From NCBI GenBank assembly GCA_948099385.1, contig CANUEZ040000020.1:2108001-2172000 (forward strand): a DNA stretch of 64,000 bases, in the 5' to 3' direction. Position 1 is the first letter of the stretch. The number at the start of each line of letters is the position of its first letter. Shown piece after piece: positions 10,005-20,627 of the stretch. Position numbers and translations under genes: made by a program. The notes beneath the pieces are model-generated. The model searched no databases. It saw only the letters and a list, made by a program, of their open reading frames with translations, and had not been told where the DNA came from. This DNA is from Fasciola hepatica. Lineage: Eukaryota > Platyhelminthes > Trematoda > Plagiorchiida > Fasciolidae.

Positions 10005-10337
10005 TTGTTTGTAATCTTGGCGTACGCCCCAACAGACTGCAGCTCTAATATGCAGAAAAATGAGTTCTACGATGAACTCGCCACCTTCGTTCGCAGCAGT
10101 AAAGGTTCTGACATTGTAGTGCTAGCTGGTGACTTCGATGCACAAGTTGGCAAATTTAGTGTTTCAGAAGCCTGTTTAGGTAGGCGTTGTGCTTTACCTG
10201 CTGAGCGTACAGATAACGGGGATAGACTTCTCCAGTTTTGTGCAGACAATCGATTGTTCTTGCCTAGCACCAATTTCCGACACAGCTCGCGTCGCACAGC
10301 GACATGGCGCTCTAACTCTACAGGTACTTTGAGTTAG
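10005..10337 (+). pseudogene. LINE endonuclease central and C-terminal part
   Basis: The frame contains the APE-endonuclease motifs VILAYAPTD, VVLAGDFDAQVG (the DFNAQ-type motif with N replaced by D) and FLPSTNFRHSSRRTATW. A stop (TAG at 10335) follows, and the last motif (SDHALV, about 10417-10437) continues beyond it in a shifted context. The N-to-D change in the GDxNAQ motif would be expected to weaken the nuclease. Confidence 0.8.
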
Positions 10338-10685
10338 ATTGATCATACTGCCGTAAGCTACCAGTGGCGCAGTTCTGTTCAGAACTGTAGATCTTACTGG
10401 TCCACGTACGTAGAGTCGGACCACGCATTAGTTTTAATGCGATTATCTCTCCAGCTTCATGGTCATTGACTCAAATCAGAAACCCGGTTAACCTTGCAAC
10501 GTTTGTGTGATCCAGAAGTACGCACCCGGTATGAGCAGAAGTTAGCACATGAGCTAGGATCTACGACGAACAGTAATGTAGATGAGCATTGGACTCATAT
10601 CCCACAGGTGACGCAAGTATCAGCAGAATTTTTCTGTGGTCGTAGATCCGATGTCCATTAAAGACAGTGGATTTCGTAGGAGTCG

Positions 10686-10997
10686 TTGATTATGATGGAG
10701 CAAAAGCGTCAGCTCCCGAACTGTCAAGAGATGAATAAGATACGAAAATATCTACAGAATCAAGTTGCGAAAAGCCTTAAGAATGGTCGTGAAAATTGGT
10801 GGGTCAAAGTAGCCGAAGAAATGGAAATAGCAGCTGCTTCAGGTGACTGGCAAAAACTGTTCAAACTTATTCGTGACACCGGTGGACGGCGAACTCAGGT
10901 CAGTGAAACGATATGCGATGGAAATGGAGAACATATTCGTGGCAAACAGCAAAGGTTGGACCGTTGGGTCGAATATTTCAAGGAGCAGTTTAGCTGA
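10686..10997 (+). pseudogene. LINE linker between endonuclease and reverse transcriptase
   Basis: The frame contains the conserved linker block EMEIAAASGDWQKLFKLIR and ETICDGNGEHIRGKQQRLDR followed by WVEYFKEQFS, typical of the spacer before the RT fingers in this LINE family. It ends in a TGA stop, after which the RT fingers resume in another frame (PDGLPPVLFKVGG-like block at about 11125-11165). Confidence 0.75.
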
Positions 10998-11089
10998 CCG
11001 CACACTAATGTAGTTACTCTGACGTGAATCGCTACGATTCCCTGTGGAGTACCACTTGAGCCCCCATGGAAAGCAAAAGTAGAGTCGAG

Positions 11090-12645
11090 CATTCGATTAC
11101 TAAAGCGAGAGAAAGCGGCCGATCCCGACGGACTCCCTCCAGTTCTTTTCAAAGTAGGTGGTAGTGCGCTGATAAAACCACTTACCACCTTAATCCGTGA
11201 GGTTTGGAAAGGGGAGCGTACTCCGTTATTATGGAGCGAGTCACTGATTGTATGCATCTTCAAGAAGGGAATGCGCCATGTCTGTGGTAACCATCGCCGG
11301 ATTGGCTTAATTCCGATAGTCACTAAAGTACTAGCTTCGATTTTGCTGCATCGTCTTAAAATGGCTCGCGAGAGGAACACCCGGGAACGGCAGACTGGAT
11401 TCCGCTCAGGTGGAGGATGCATCGACTAAATTTTCGCTCTTCGTCAAGCACTTGAAACGCGTCCTACACACTGTCGACCGACAGAAATAGTTATTATCGA
11501 CTTGAAAGGCGCCTTCGATCCAGTTGACCAGACAGCGCTATTCAATACTCTTCATCGAAAAGGTATGCCACAGAAGTTCGTGAATCTGCTGAGATCATTG
11601 TATTCTCTTACTTCTGGCCGCGTAAGAGTTTACGGTGAACTATCCGGTCGGTTCGAAACGACCAGTGGTGTTCGACAAGGATGTCCCATTTCACGACTCC
11701 TGATCAACTTCGTTATGGACGAAATAATGGAGATTGCCTTGCAAAATCTTCAGGATGTAGCGTCGAACTAGGAAATAGTCAAAAGCTATATGACCTAGAT
11801 TACGCGGACGATATTGTCTGCTTGTTCGAATCCACGGAACATGCTCAACGTGCACTAGATAGACTCGAAAGAGCTGTAGCTCCATTCGGCATGCGCTTTG
11901 CACCTTCGAAGTGTAAGGTGATGTTACAAGACTGGACGTCAACGGTTCCGAGCTTGATGCTCGATGGTGAGGTGCTGGCAATTGTCGACCGCTTCACCTA
12001 CCTCGGCAGCAGCATGACAATGAATGGGAGCACGGCAGTAGGGGTGAGCACGCGGATATCCAAGGCTCGAGCGGCGTACGCCGGACTGAAGCAATTGTGG
12101 CGCCAACCTGATATTTCACTGAGGTTAAAAGGTCGTGTATACTGTGCCGCAGTGTGTTCAGTTTTGTTGTATGGTTGCGGTACTTGGGGTCTGCGTGCAG
12201 TAGATATTTGTCGTCTTGGGGTTTTTGACCACCGATGTTTGCGTAGTATCGCTAAGATTGGGTGGAATAGCCGAGTGAAGAACGCTGAGGTCAAAAGCGA
12301 GTGTTGGGTGCTAATTCGGAGAACATTTTGTCACAGTTTATCCAGCTTAGTGGACTTCGTTGGCTGGGGCACGTGTTACGTATGGCAAACACACGTCTAC
12401 CGTACCGTATCCCATTCTCCGTTCCTCCTAGGGAGTGGAAGAAACCAGGTGGAGGTCAACAGATGGTGTGGCAACGAGGAATGAAAAAATGGATAGCAGA
12501 TTTAGGAAAAGTAGGTGCTTCACGTCTTCTTGGTTGGGGTCCAAAAGATCCGTCAACCAGTTGCCTGGAGACACTGAAGGATATGGCAGCGAACCGCGAA
12601 CAGTGGCGATCATGTTGTCACTTTCTATCGAATCAGAATGACTGA
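11090..12645 (+). pseudogene. LINE reverse transcriptase and C-terminal tail
   Basis: RT blocks appear in order: a RETGFRSGGGCID-like block (11380-11430), VIIDLKGAFDPVDQTALF (11495-11545), GVRQGCPIS (about 11670-11700), LDYADDIVCLFES (about 11795-11835, intact YADD) and PFGMRFAPSKCKVMLQDW (about 11880-11940). The tail has LLYGCGTWGLR and VFDHRCLRSIAKIGW, then after a frameshift LRWLGHVLRMANTRLPY and the terminal SCLETLKDMAANREQWR block. A frameshift in the overlap 11681-11771 and another near 12300 break the polymerase. Confidence 0.85.
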
Positions 12646-13025
12646 TCGATGTGCGTTTGTACAGTTAGGCTGTGTATTCCGTGTGTTGGCCACTAGGGCA
12701 TTCTTTCCTTTTCCCACCCATGTAGGTCCAGTCCCTGTCCATCTTGTATATTCATACTTTCTAATTCAACGTGCAACATGGTGAGAAAGGCAGTGATTAG
12801 TGGGGCTTGCCCTACTGTTTAACGCTGTACGATGATGATGATGATGATGTGCCGATTCGGTTGATAGAAACGTTTGCCGGATTCATTATTGATCCGTTGA
12901 CCCAATTTGCGTCGAACTGTGGATGACTGTTCGATTAACAGAAAAATTTACGTCTTGTGTGATCCGATAAAAAATCAAGTTAGTAAATAGTCCGTAGCCT
13001 TCAGAGGAATTCACAACAGCAACTG

Positions 13026-13658
13026 TCAAGTTGACGGTAGTGCATTCATGTGGACAATTCTGCTACTGGTTTCGCCGATTGCCTGTGTTTGTCTCACCAT
13101 CTTGTCGACCTTTGGCCAGGGAAGAACCAGTGTATTAGCAAGCTGCTTTTGTAAACGTAAGATTAGTCGATGTAGCCTAATCACAATCGCCTCGGCTGTG
13201 GTAGGATTTGTTGTCTGACTCTCTTGGGGCGGCTTTGTGACATTCGTGTTAGCTTGCACTCCGTATCGATAGCACGGGATAAGGTCGCACTGGTTACGAT
13301 TTTGTTGTTTCCTTTCGCTAGCCAGCTGGGGCACTGCTCTTGTGCTCGTTCTGACGTACGCCTGGTTGTTATTCCCATGCATTTCGCTCCCCAAGAACAT
13401 GAATAATAGTACACACAAAATGGGGATGGATTGCTTGGTAGTCCGTTTTTGAGTTACAATCGCAAGTCCGGACTGGTGTAGCACAAGATCCTGAGTTTCG
13501 CAGCGTTGAATGTATTTGCTACTGCATGCGATAGTCCACTGCTCAGTGTTACGTAGATAGGCTTTCCGGGACATTCGGGTATTGCCATAGGCTCTGAAAC
13601 CTATCCACATTTTACCGTTTAATATTCTCAGAACTCCTATTTTCACACACATTTGCAC
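13026..13658 (-). CDS. Hypothetical 210-codon open frame, right-arm copy
   Basis: Mirror copy of the frame at 3177-3809 with an identical predicted product. No family is recognised. The frame is antisense to the neighbouring LTR-like fragment at 13675-13745, so it may be non-coding. Confidence 0.3.
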   Translation of the reverse strand: MQMCVKIGVLRILNGKMWIGFRAYGNTRMSRKAYLRNTEQWTIACSSKYIQRCETQDLVLHQSGLAIVTQKRTTKQSIPILCVLLFMFLGSEMHGNNNQAYVRTSTRAVPQLASERKQQNRNQCDLIPCYRYGVQANTNVTKPPQESQTTNPTTAEAIVIRLHRLILRLQKQLANTLVLPWPKVDKMVRQTQAIGETSSRIVHMNALPST

Positions 13659-13674
13659 GGTTTATCTTCTTGAT

Positions 13675-13745
13675 CTTAGCTGCAGTCTAGTTAATTAGTC
13701 TATTAAAGCCTACAAAACAGTATTGCCTTTTGCTTTTGTTTGTCA
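13675..13745 (+). mobile_element. LTR-like R/U5 fragment, right-arm copy
   Basis: TTAATTAGTC, ATTAAAGCC and TACAAAACAG match the plus-strand LTR-like sequence at 22495-22565 over about 70 bp. It is the mirror of 3090-3160. The ATTAAA could act as a weak polyadenylation signal. Confidence 0.45.
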
Positions 13746-16078
13746 ACTGACAGCTGAACCAGTACAATTTATTCGTCTAATTTCAACAATGGACAGGTAT
13801 CTTCGGCCGGAACGATTCTGTGCTGATTCCAACTTTCCGGACACTGGAGGCCACTGAATTCACTGATATCGGACCTTTAGCACTCTTCTGTCTACGATCG
13901 GAGCTCTAATTCCTTACAAAATGGATACTTTGACTAACTATTCCGCTCCATCTGTTTAAAAATACATTGAAGAATGTTCAGAATTCGAAGACGTCATTCA
14001 CATTCTCGAGCGGTGTTACGTCCAATGGAAAAGCGAGATATTTGCCCGACATATTCTGTCCACAACAGATTCAATTCAATTTTCAGTTCATTAAACCATT
14101 ACCTCACATTTATGTGCTCTGGTTTCGGTTTCTACCTTCCAACATCGACCAGTAAAAGGCATTAGGTAAAAAAGATCCAAAATATGAACAATAAGCGGAA
14201 ATCACAAAGACAGAAGAGACAGAATACAACAGCGCCACTGACTGCGACACCTAGCCATATCACTTAATGTTTCTAACCATTTCGTGGGCTGATCATGCGA
14301 AGTCCAAGCCGGAAGTCCAACGCGTCTTACTTGGCGAAGTCCACTGGTCAAGATTTTTCTACCCTCTTGCCATGTCATAGAGTGACCACCTCGACCTGTG
14401 CTAATTACGCGCACGGATTTCGAGTTAGACTGCCCTTCTCTGAGCAATCGAACAATTGAGATACGCGTAAAACCCCCGGATCAAACATAATGAACACCGA
14501 GACTGTCCGGATATATGGTAGTATTAAACAATAATCGATCATTAAACTGATGAATAATAAAAACCTCAAATCGTGAGGCATCTCGAATGTGGTAGTCGTT
14601 CAATGCACCTTCGGAAATAAGGTACGTCTTTCGATGGAAGAATAACGGATGAAATTGTGCAACATACCAGGGGGAAATACGACAGCACGCAGCTGTGTCC
14701 AAAGGGTTTGCTTACTATGGCAAAAGACACCGTCAGTTACGGTGCGTCAAACAAAGACAGCCGCGGCTGTGTCAGGGAGCGTACAAGACAGCATTCGGCT
14801 GTGTCCAGAGTACCAATGAACGGGGTCACCCGCAGTCAAACAAAACGTGTTCAAGGCTAACTCGTGATACGCGTGAACAGGGCAGAGTTTACAGTGACAC
14901 GTCGCGTAAAACGGGAATCAATCAACTGAGAGAAGTCAGTTGCACATAAACAAACCGAAACGGGGAACAGAGGGTCCGTGGATCGTCAAGTAAGTTGTGT
15001 GTCGACGAGTGCGCTACAAGCCAGACAAGTGAAAACGGCGTTCCCGGTCAGGCCAAAGGCAACTTAGGGTGCGTCAATAGCCTGAATGTTAACGGCATCG
15101 AAATCCGACTAGTGAGGAGAATGAATGCGAACCACTGACAAAGGTCGTGATTTTCTAGAAACTCGAACGATATACGCGGACCCGATTCCCGTCCAATGGG
15201 TGAAACGCGCAGAACGATAGCAACTGACAGGTTGAGTTAGTTATATTGGTCATCCTTTATGACTGACAGATGGAAGACTGAACGAGCTAATGGCCGGAGC
15301 TGACGAGCTGAAGTGCGTCTTGTCTCTGGAGCCGCGTGGCCTAAGATGGCTATGGTGCTGTGTGCCGGTATCAGGTGAACTTAAACAAACAGACTTCAAA
15401 CAACCAATCAATTGAAGGAACTGATGCTAACCTGAATTCCTGACCTATCGAAGAGCCTGGTCAACGTTTGTTTAACCAGTTACGTACCTCCATGGATGAC
15501 TGATGAGAATCACCCAAATGTCTTACAGGACTTTTAAAATCGGCTCATGCATCCAACCGAAAGAAATCATCATAACGCACTGGTTGGATCGGGTCTGGAT
15601 GTGTGAAAGTGCTTAGAAGTACAGTTGTCCTACCTACGAGCCACCTTATGTGACTGAGAAGAAGGATTCGTAAAGGGAGATTGCCTATAGCTAGTGGAAG
15701 ACCTAGTATCGGAATTGGATGCTCCTGGGGAGCGGTTTTCATTCTCAAGTAGACCGAAGTACAGATACCTATTTATACACAAGGCGCACCTAAGCTCTCA
15801 GCTCGCATTTGTATTTTAGTGAGTGTGTCTTAGTGTCTTAGAAGCCACTACTATCTTAGGCAAATAGGCAACACAGTAAGACCGAAGTTAGGCTGCCCAA
15901 AAATGTCCAATAAACAACGGCGAAGAGGGTCACCTATGCACCGGAACATGTGGTCCACAGGCACCATGGGCAGATCAGAAGTAATCACGGGAAATTAACA
16001 ATTATTGTGGCTTGACGCCTCAGCAGATTTACCAACCTGCTTCGACGAACAGTGTACGCCGGCATGTGTAATGCGTGC

Positions 16079-16511
16079 CCCAGCCACCTAATCTGTTTCG
16101 ATTCAGTACTTGATCTAAAGACTGACCTCCGGTTCCCAACACCCTACATCTAACCTCAGCATTGCTGATATGGTGTTCCTACCATATTCGGACAATGCTA
16201 TGTAGACATCGATGCTCGAACACCGACAGTCTTCGCCTATCTCCTACCCTTATCGGTCATGTTTTTGGGCCATGTGTACGCCGCACTGTACACTCGACCC
16301 TTGACAAACAACCGGATGTCACGTCGACGCCACAAATGACCAAGGTTGGTGAAAGACAAAAAGGCTTTCTGTACACGCGATGACATTTCATCCCATATCT
16401 GTCCACCTGATGAGATGTAAGTGCCCAGTTAACAAAACTTATCTACTTCAGTTAGAACTTCCTATGTGAAGACAAGGTTTGGTGTAGCGCCAACCCAGTG
16501 CTGCAATAGCA
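16079..16511. repeat. Left arm of second inverted repeat (433 bp)
   Basis: Reverse complement of 17035-17467 with a constant coordinate sum of 33546 and few mismatches. It overlaps the last 389 bp of the large right arm, so three copies of this LINE segment (378-756 region, 16079-16511 and 17035-17467) alternate in orientation. The homology extends 44 bp beyond the end of the large arm. Confidence 0.9.
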
Positions 16512-16609
16512 CTCCACGCTTTGGAGGTCCAAAACGCATCCCGAACACTGCTACACGTTGCACGAAGAATGGGGAACTGTATAAATGTCGGGAGCCCCGA
16601 CCCCTGGGA

Positions 16610-16965
16610 GAGTGTAACACTGTTTGTGTTATTCCCTTTTGATACCGGGTACCATTTCAAGAGTCAGACTCCGTGACTGGAACACTCGTTTCCTTTATTC
16701 TTATTGATCCATTCTTCTGATTTAGCTCTGACTGATCGGCCATCTTGAAGCTGGCCATTTTTACGCTTGGATCACAAAGAGACGGTGTTTTCTGATTGAG
16801 ACCGTTGATAATTCACCTTGAATGTAGGTTTTGCTCCTGTTATCAGTTATTTCTTGTTTATTGCGCCATGCATCACTGATGTAATTATTTTAACATTACA
16901 GAACCACACACACACACTACTTACCGAGAAATTTGACTGTCGTCTGACATTATATCGACCTTCGA
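16610..16965. repeat. Dispersed repeat, copy 1 (about 350 bp)
   Basis: This block matches 48365-48710 in direct orientation at roughly 85-90% identity by eye. Shared strings include GGCCATCTTGAA, GAGACGGTGTTTTCTG, TGCGCCATGCATCACTGATG and TTAACATTACAGAACCACAC. It ends in a short (CA)n tract followed by TACTTACCGAGAA. It forms the spacer of the second inverted repeat. Class unknown; it has no coding capacity. Confidence 0.75.
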
Positions 16966-17034
16966 TGCGTCTGTTCGCGTGACACGCCAACGTGGATCGA
17001 AGTTGTATCGATACAACCTCGATCGGGTCAGAAA

Positions 17035-17467
17035 TGCTGTTGCAGCACTGGGTTGGCGCTACACCAAACCTTGTCTTCACATAGGAAGTTCTAACTGAAG
17101 TAGATAAGTTTTGTTAACTGGGCACTTACATCTCATCAGGTGGACAGATATGGGATGGAATGTCATCGCGTGTACAGAAAGCCTTTTTGTCTTTCACCAA
17201 CCTTGGTCATTTGTGGCGTCGACGTGACATCCGGTTGTTTGTCAAGGGTCGAGTGTACAGTGCGGCGTACACATGGCCCAAAAACATGACCGATAAGGGT
17301 AGGAGATAGGCGAAGACTGTCGGTGTTCGAGCATCGATGTCTACATAGCATTGTCCGAATATGGTAGGAACACCATATCAGCAATGCTGAGGTTAGATGT
17401 AGGGTGTTGGGAACCGGAGGTCAGTCTTTAGATCAAGTACTGAATCGAAACAGATTAGGTGGCTGGG
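17035..17467. repeat. Right arm of second inverted repeat (433 bp)
   Basis: Plus-strand LINE RT tail, the reverse complement of 16079-16511 and a direct repeat of 368-756. Beyond 17467 the three copies diverge. Confidence 0.9.
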
Positions 17468-17890
17468 CATGTATTACACATGCCCACCGATAGACTTTTT
17501 CGACGTAGCTGTACTCCGGGACCGCTGGTGGTTGAAAGTAGCTCGGGCTTGTCAGTCCATGGCATGGCAGAAGGGTGTGAAAACCGTGACCAGCGGAGTT
17601 GGCCAAATAGTGCGTGTTAGACTTCGTTCCGTGGTGCGTGTGGTCCGCCTATCAAATTGCTAGAGACACTAAGATATGAGTAGGTGTCGCAGCCAGTGGT
17701 TTTTTGTATTCGGTCTGTTTCTCTGTCTTCGCGATTTCCGCATATTGTGTTTATTTTCTGGCTATTTCTCACTTTATGTTTCTGTACTTTCTCACCTTCA
17801 CCGGTCTATGCTGGAAGGTAGAAACCGAAACTAGAGCACAGAATTGCAGGGTTTGTGCTTGTATAAACTGAAAGTGAAACTGATTTAGAA
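17076..17890 (+). pseudogene. LINE polymerase tail and 3' end
   Basis: Continues the LINE tail without the 1.6-kb insert seen in the inverted-repeat arms: a RLGGWACITHAH-like block, a VARACQSMAWQKGVKTVTSG block and a MSRCRSQW block, then the conserved 3' motif GGTAGAAACCGAAACTAGAG near 17816. It shows what the uninterrupted version of the arm's LINE looks like. Confidence 0.7.
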
Positions 17891-18190
17891 TACTCCTGGT
17901 GAGCAGTTTGGATGCGATGCTCAGCACGCTCATTCCTCTGTGGTTTTACTAGAGGATCTGTCACCATTCCCTGGGAATCTGCTGACCGTCCCAGATTACC
18001 CGGAGGAGTTTCATGTAGCCTATCTCCCATATAACCATTTCTGTTGGTGGAGTGATATCTGCCTTCATCATTATTCTGGCAGGTATATTCCGAAAATCCA
18101 CAACGGTTCCACAAAACGGCCATAATCAGGATAATCCCTGGAACTGCTGGAAGATCTCTTCGAAGATTGTGGTTGTAAGCCCATTTCAAC
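17885..18190 (-). pseudogene. LINE reverse transcriptase fragment
   Basis: The minus strand matches the RT fingers region of the LINE at 26.3-26.6 kb, including the nucleotide block CCCTGGGAATCTGCTGACCG. Frames are broken. It directly abuts the 3' end of the plus-strand LINE above, so two LINE pieces meet tail to tail. Confidence 0.6.
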
Positions 18191-18229
18191 CTAAGAATAT
18201 CACGAAGAGTTAGTTAGAGGTGCACTCAC

Positions 18230-18496
18230 ATGAGGAATACGGGCCAACCCAACTCGCCAGTGACTACTGAAAGAGCAAACTCTCACCTTTGGGCGGCTTT
18301 CGAACTGGCCAAACAACTAGATACTGCACAAAAACAAGCTTTTTCCTACCAAAATACAGTCACCTCCGTATCTTGCTCCATGTCTTATAAATCTCTGGAT
18401 CTGGTCTTTACCACACCCCTCAAAAAATGTTCCCCAGATGCTGTGTGCAAAGCCTGTGGCAAAAGAGGACACTACCAAAAATGGGCCTGCAAATGA
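18230..18496 (+). pseudogene. Ty3/gypsy gag C-terminus with zinc knuckle
   Basis: The 88-codon frame ends in CKACGKRGHYQKWAC, a CCHC-type knuckle with one extra residue between His and the last Cys (CX2CX4HX5C rather than X4), so zinc binding may be impaired. Upstream residues resemble the tail of gag. A TGA follows directly, and the protease begins in another frame. Confidence 0.65.
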
Positions 18497-18559
18497 TATG
18501 CGTCAGCCACGGAACCTGTTTTGTCATCTGTACTGGTTGCTGCTGCTCCTGGCTGTCTG

Positions 18560-18880
18560 TCGAATGCCGTTACTATAGTTTCCGTTTAGGGAGTCTCTTT
18601 GCAAGCCCTCGTCGATCCCGGCAGTTCTGGAAGCTATGTGGATCATAAATACCGCTGCAAAATCGGATCATCTCAGAGCCGAATTACGATGGCTTCTACT
18701 ACTTGAACTAGTGTCACGCGAGAACACTGCGGTGTTTTCATTGAATGCAAAAGCACTTCGTGTGAAAACGTCAAACTGTCGATGACAAATTTATGTGCTA
18801 ACATACCACTCGGACACGACTTTCTACGACATAAAAGATTGCAACCATTTTTCGAAAAAAGCAAACTTATCTATTCTGTT
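18560..18880 (+). pseudogene. Ty3/gypsy aspartic protease
   Basis: Reads SLQALVDPGSSGSYVDH; the catalytic DTG of retroviral-type proteases is DPG here (ACC to CCC type change). It is followed, across frame breaks, by SRITMASTT and a LGHDFLR block near 18810-18830 (the second conserved region of these proteases). Inactive as it stands. Confidence 0.7.
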
Positions 18881-18979
18881 TGTGGGCTTTCTGCAGTTCA
18901 AATGGAACCTCAATCTCTACGCATACGCTTGGCCTCTGGCTGTCGATACATAGCCACAAAATCTCGGAGTCAGTTCCCA

Positions 18980-19700
18980 CAAGGTGAGCTTTATTCGATC
19001 CGAGATTCAGAAGCTTCTGAACGCAGGCGTAATTAAGCCATCAAATTCCACCCGGAGAACACAGATTCTTGTAACCTCCAATGAACGTCATGGGAAACCC
19101 ATGGTCGTCGACTACATTCAGACCATGAATCAATGTACTTTTCTGGATGCTTACCCGTTTCCCACGAATGAACCTATTAATCGGGGAAACCTTACTGTTC
19201 TGAGTGTTGAGTGTACCGGACGTAAAAAGCGTTTACCACCAGGTTCCGATTAAGAATGAGAAAAATAGTACACGGCTTTCGAGGTATGTGGAAATGTGTA
19301 CCACTTCTGCCGCATCCCATTTGGCGTTCCCAACGGCGTCGCGTGCTTCCAGATGACTATGGATAATACAGTTAATAAAGAAAAGTTAACCTTAACTTTC
19401 GATTATGTGGACAGCATCATTATTTGCGGTTCCAATCCAGAAGAACGATCGGAATCTGGATCGGTTCCTAGAAGTACCGAGGAAGTACGGTTTGACATTC
19501 AATGGAGATATGTGTATCGTCTCCGTATCAAAAATAACGATCTTGGGTTTCGAAGTCTCAAAAAACCTCATGAAACCGGATCTGGATGGACCAAGTTCTC
19601 TCACAAAGTTACTCTCTCCTCAAAATCAAAAAGCCCAGCAGCTGGTGGTCGGAATGTTTGCATATTACTGTCAGTGGATATCTCACTTTTCGGATAAAAT
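18980..19700 (+). pseudogene. Ty3/gypsy reverse transcriptase
   Basis: Blocks: FIRSEIQKLLNAGVIKPSNS, ILVTSNERHGKPMVVDYIQT, FLDAYPFP, then after a frame break FCRIPFGVPNGVACFQM and LTFDYVDSIIICG. The catalytic YxDD is YVDS, losing one of the two metal-binding aspartates. The connection domain follows (ITILGFEVSKNLMKPD, then MFAYYCQWISHFSDK) in shifted frames. Confidence 0.8.
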
Positions 19701-19739
19701 GATTTCGCTCGTCAAAAACCGCCTATTTCGCTCGCCCAG

Positions 19740-20075
19740 ATGCGTCATGAATGCTTTGAAACGATGAAAGAAGAGCAAGAAAGTGCGGTCATGATAATCT
19801 TTGAACCCGGTTTAGCCCTGGTTGTCGAAACCGATGCGCCAGATATCGTAATTGCGGTTACCGTCAATAAGAACTTCAGACCGGTAGCTTTCTTCTCCCG
19901 TACCATGACTCTAACGGAGAGACGAGATTCCGCAGTGAAAAAAGCTTATGCCATAACAGAAACATCGGAAAAGTGGGGGCATTTTCAGCTTGGTCACCAT
20001 TTTAAGTTGGCAACGGGCCGACTGCCAGTTGCTTTTATGTTTCATAATGGGCCTCGCAGCAAAATAAAACACTAG
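19740..20075 (+). pseudogene. Ty3/gypsy RNase H
   Basis: Reads ALVVETDAPDIVIAVTVN (catalytic Asp kept), RPVAFFSRTMTLTERRDSAV and KWGHFQLGHHFKLATG. A codon block around the EKEAYAI motif is shortened (KKAYAI), removing the expected Glu. Ends in TAG at 20073-20075. Confidence 0.8.
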
Positions 20076-20083
20076 AAAATTCA

Positions 20084-20627
20084 GTGTTAGCGTATGAAAC
20101 TTGTTTCCGGCGCGATATAATATATCTTCCTAGTGGCGATAATCAGGCGGCGGAGGCGCTCTGTCATGGATATTGCACTGCGGTTATCAGCTATGTAAGC
20201 CTGAAAGAACTGCGTGATTCTCTTTGTCACCCGGGTGTTACTCGCATATTCCATCTAGTTCACCCCCGAAAGATACCATTATCTTTGGAAGGAGTGAGAA
20301 ACACAGTCTCCCAATGTCGCTTTTGTGCGGAAATCAAACCAAGGTTTTTCAACCTCCTGACACCGCTGATCAGCGATTGAGCCCAGATTTCAAGGGTCCG
20401 CTCTCTTCCTGTACCCGTTATAAATATCTGACAATCGTTGACGAATACTTTCGATTTCCTTTTGATTTAGCCTACACAGACGTATCGTCAGCAACTCTTA
20501 TGAACCGCCATTGGCATTTATTTTCAATCTTTGGACTTCCTGCTTACATCCATTAGAATCGGTGATCCTCGTTTGTCTCCGAAGCTCAGAAACTCTCCAC
20601 AGCACGAGAGTCTCAAATAGTCGAACC
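20084..20627 (+). pseudogene. Ty3/gypsy integrase N-terminal part
   Basis: Contains the His-His-Cys-Cys zinc module (LCHPGVTRIFHLVHP, then SQCRFCAEIKP), then, after a frameshift, LSPDFKGPLSS with the first catalytic Asp retained and LFSIFGLPAYIH. The gypsy sequence is recognisable to about 20625, where a LINE tail begins abruptly. Confidence 0.8.

Larger units (their letters stand above)
9100..12650 (+). mobile_element. Near full-length, frameshifted LINE (EN-RT, RTE-like)
   Basis: A single-ORF type non-LTR element lies in the first intron of the methyltransferase gene. In order: a Ser/Pro/Thr-rich leader (about 9321-9650), APE endonuclease (9660-10430), linker (10440-11000), reverse transcriptase (11090-11900, YADD at 11801-11812) and C-terminal tail (to 12645). 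At least five frameshifts or stops make it non-autonomous. Architecture and the LRWLGHVLRM tail suggest an RTE-type clade; this is inference without a tree. Its last 400 bp form the inner end of the right inverted-repeat arm. The 5' limit is uncertain (8.8-9.3 kb). Confidence 0.8.
12254..16467. repeat. Right arm of 4,214-bp inverted repeat
   Basis: Reverse complement of 368-4581. Unlike the left arm, its inner end is continuous with a complete upstream LINE (9.1-12.25 kb), so this is likely the source copy and the left arm the duplicate. Mirror features: LINE tail 12254-12645, (ATG)n 12830-12849, hypothetical frame 13026-13658 (-), LTR-like end 13675-13745 (+), LINE 3' end 14075-14410 (-), unknown insert 14410-16023, LINE RT fragment 16023-16415 (-). 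The arm lies wholly within intron 1 of the methyltransferase. Confidence 0.95.

Noticed and set aside
368..16467. The 4.2-kb arms as terminal inverted repeats of one giant DNA transposon (Maverick- or MULE-type)
   Set aside because: The arms consist of LINE tails and other debris, one arm's inner end is continuous with a LINE, and the spacer contains a host exon; an inverted duplication fits better.
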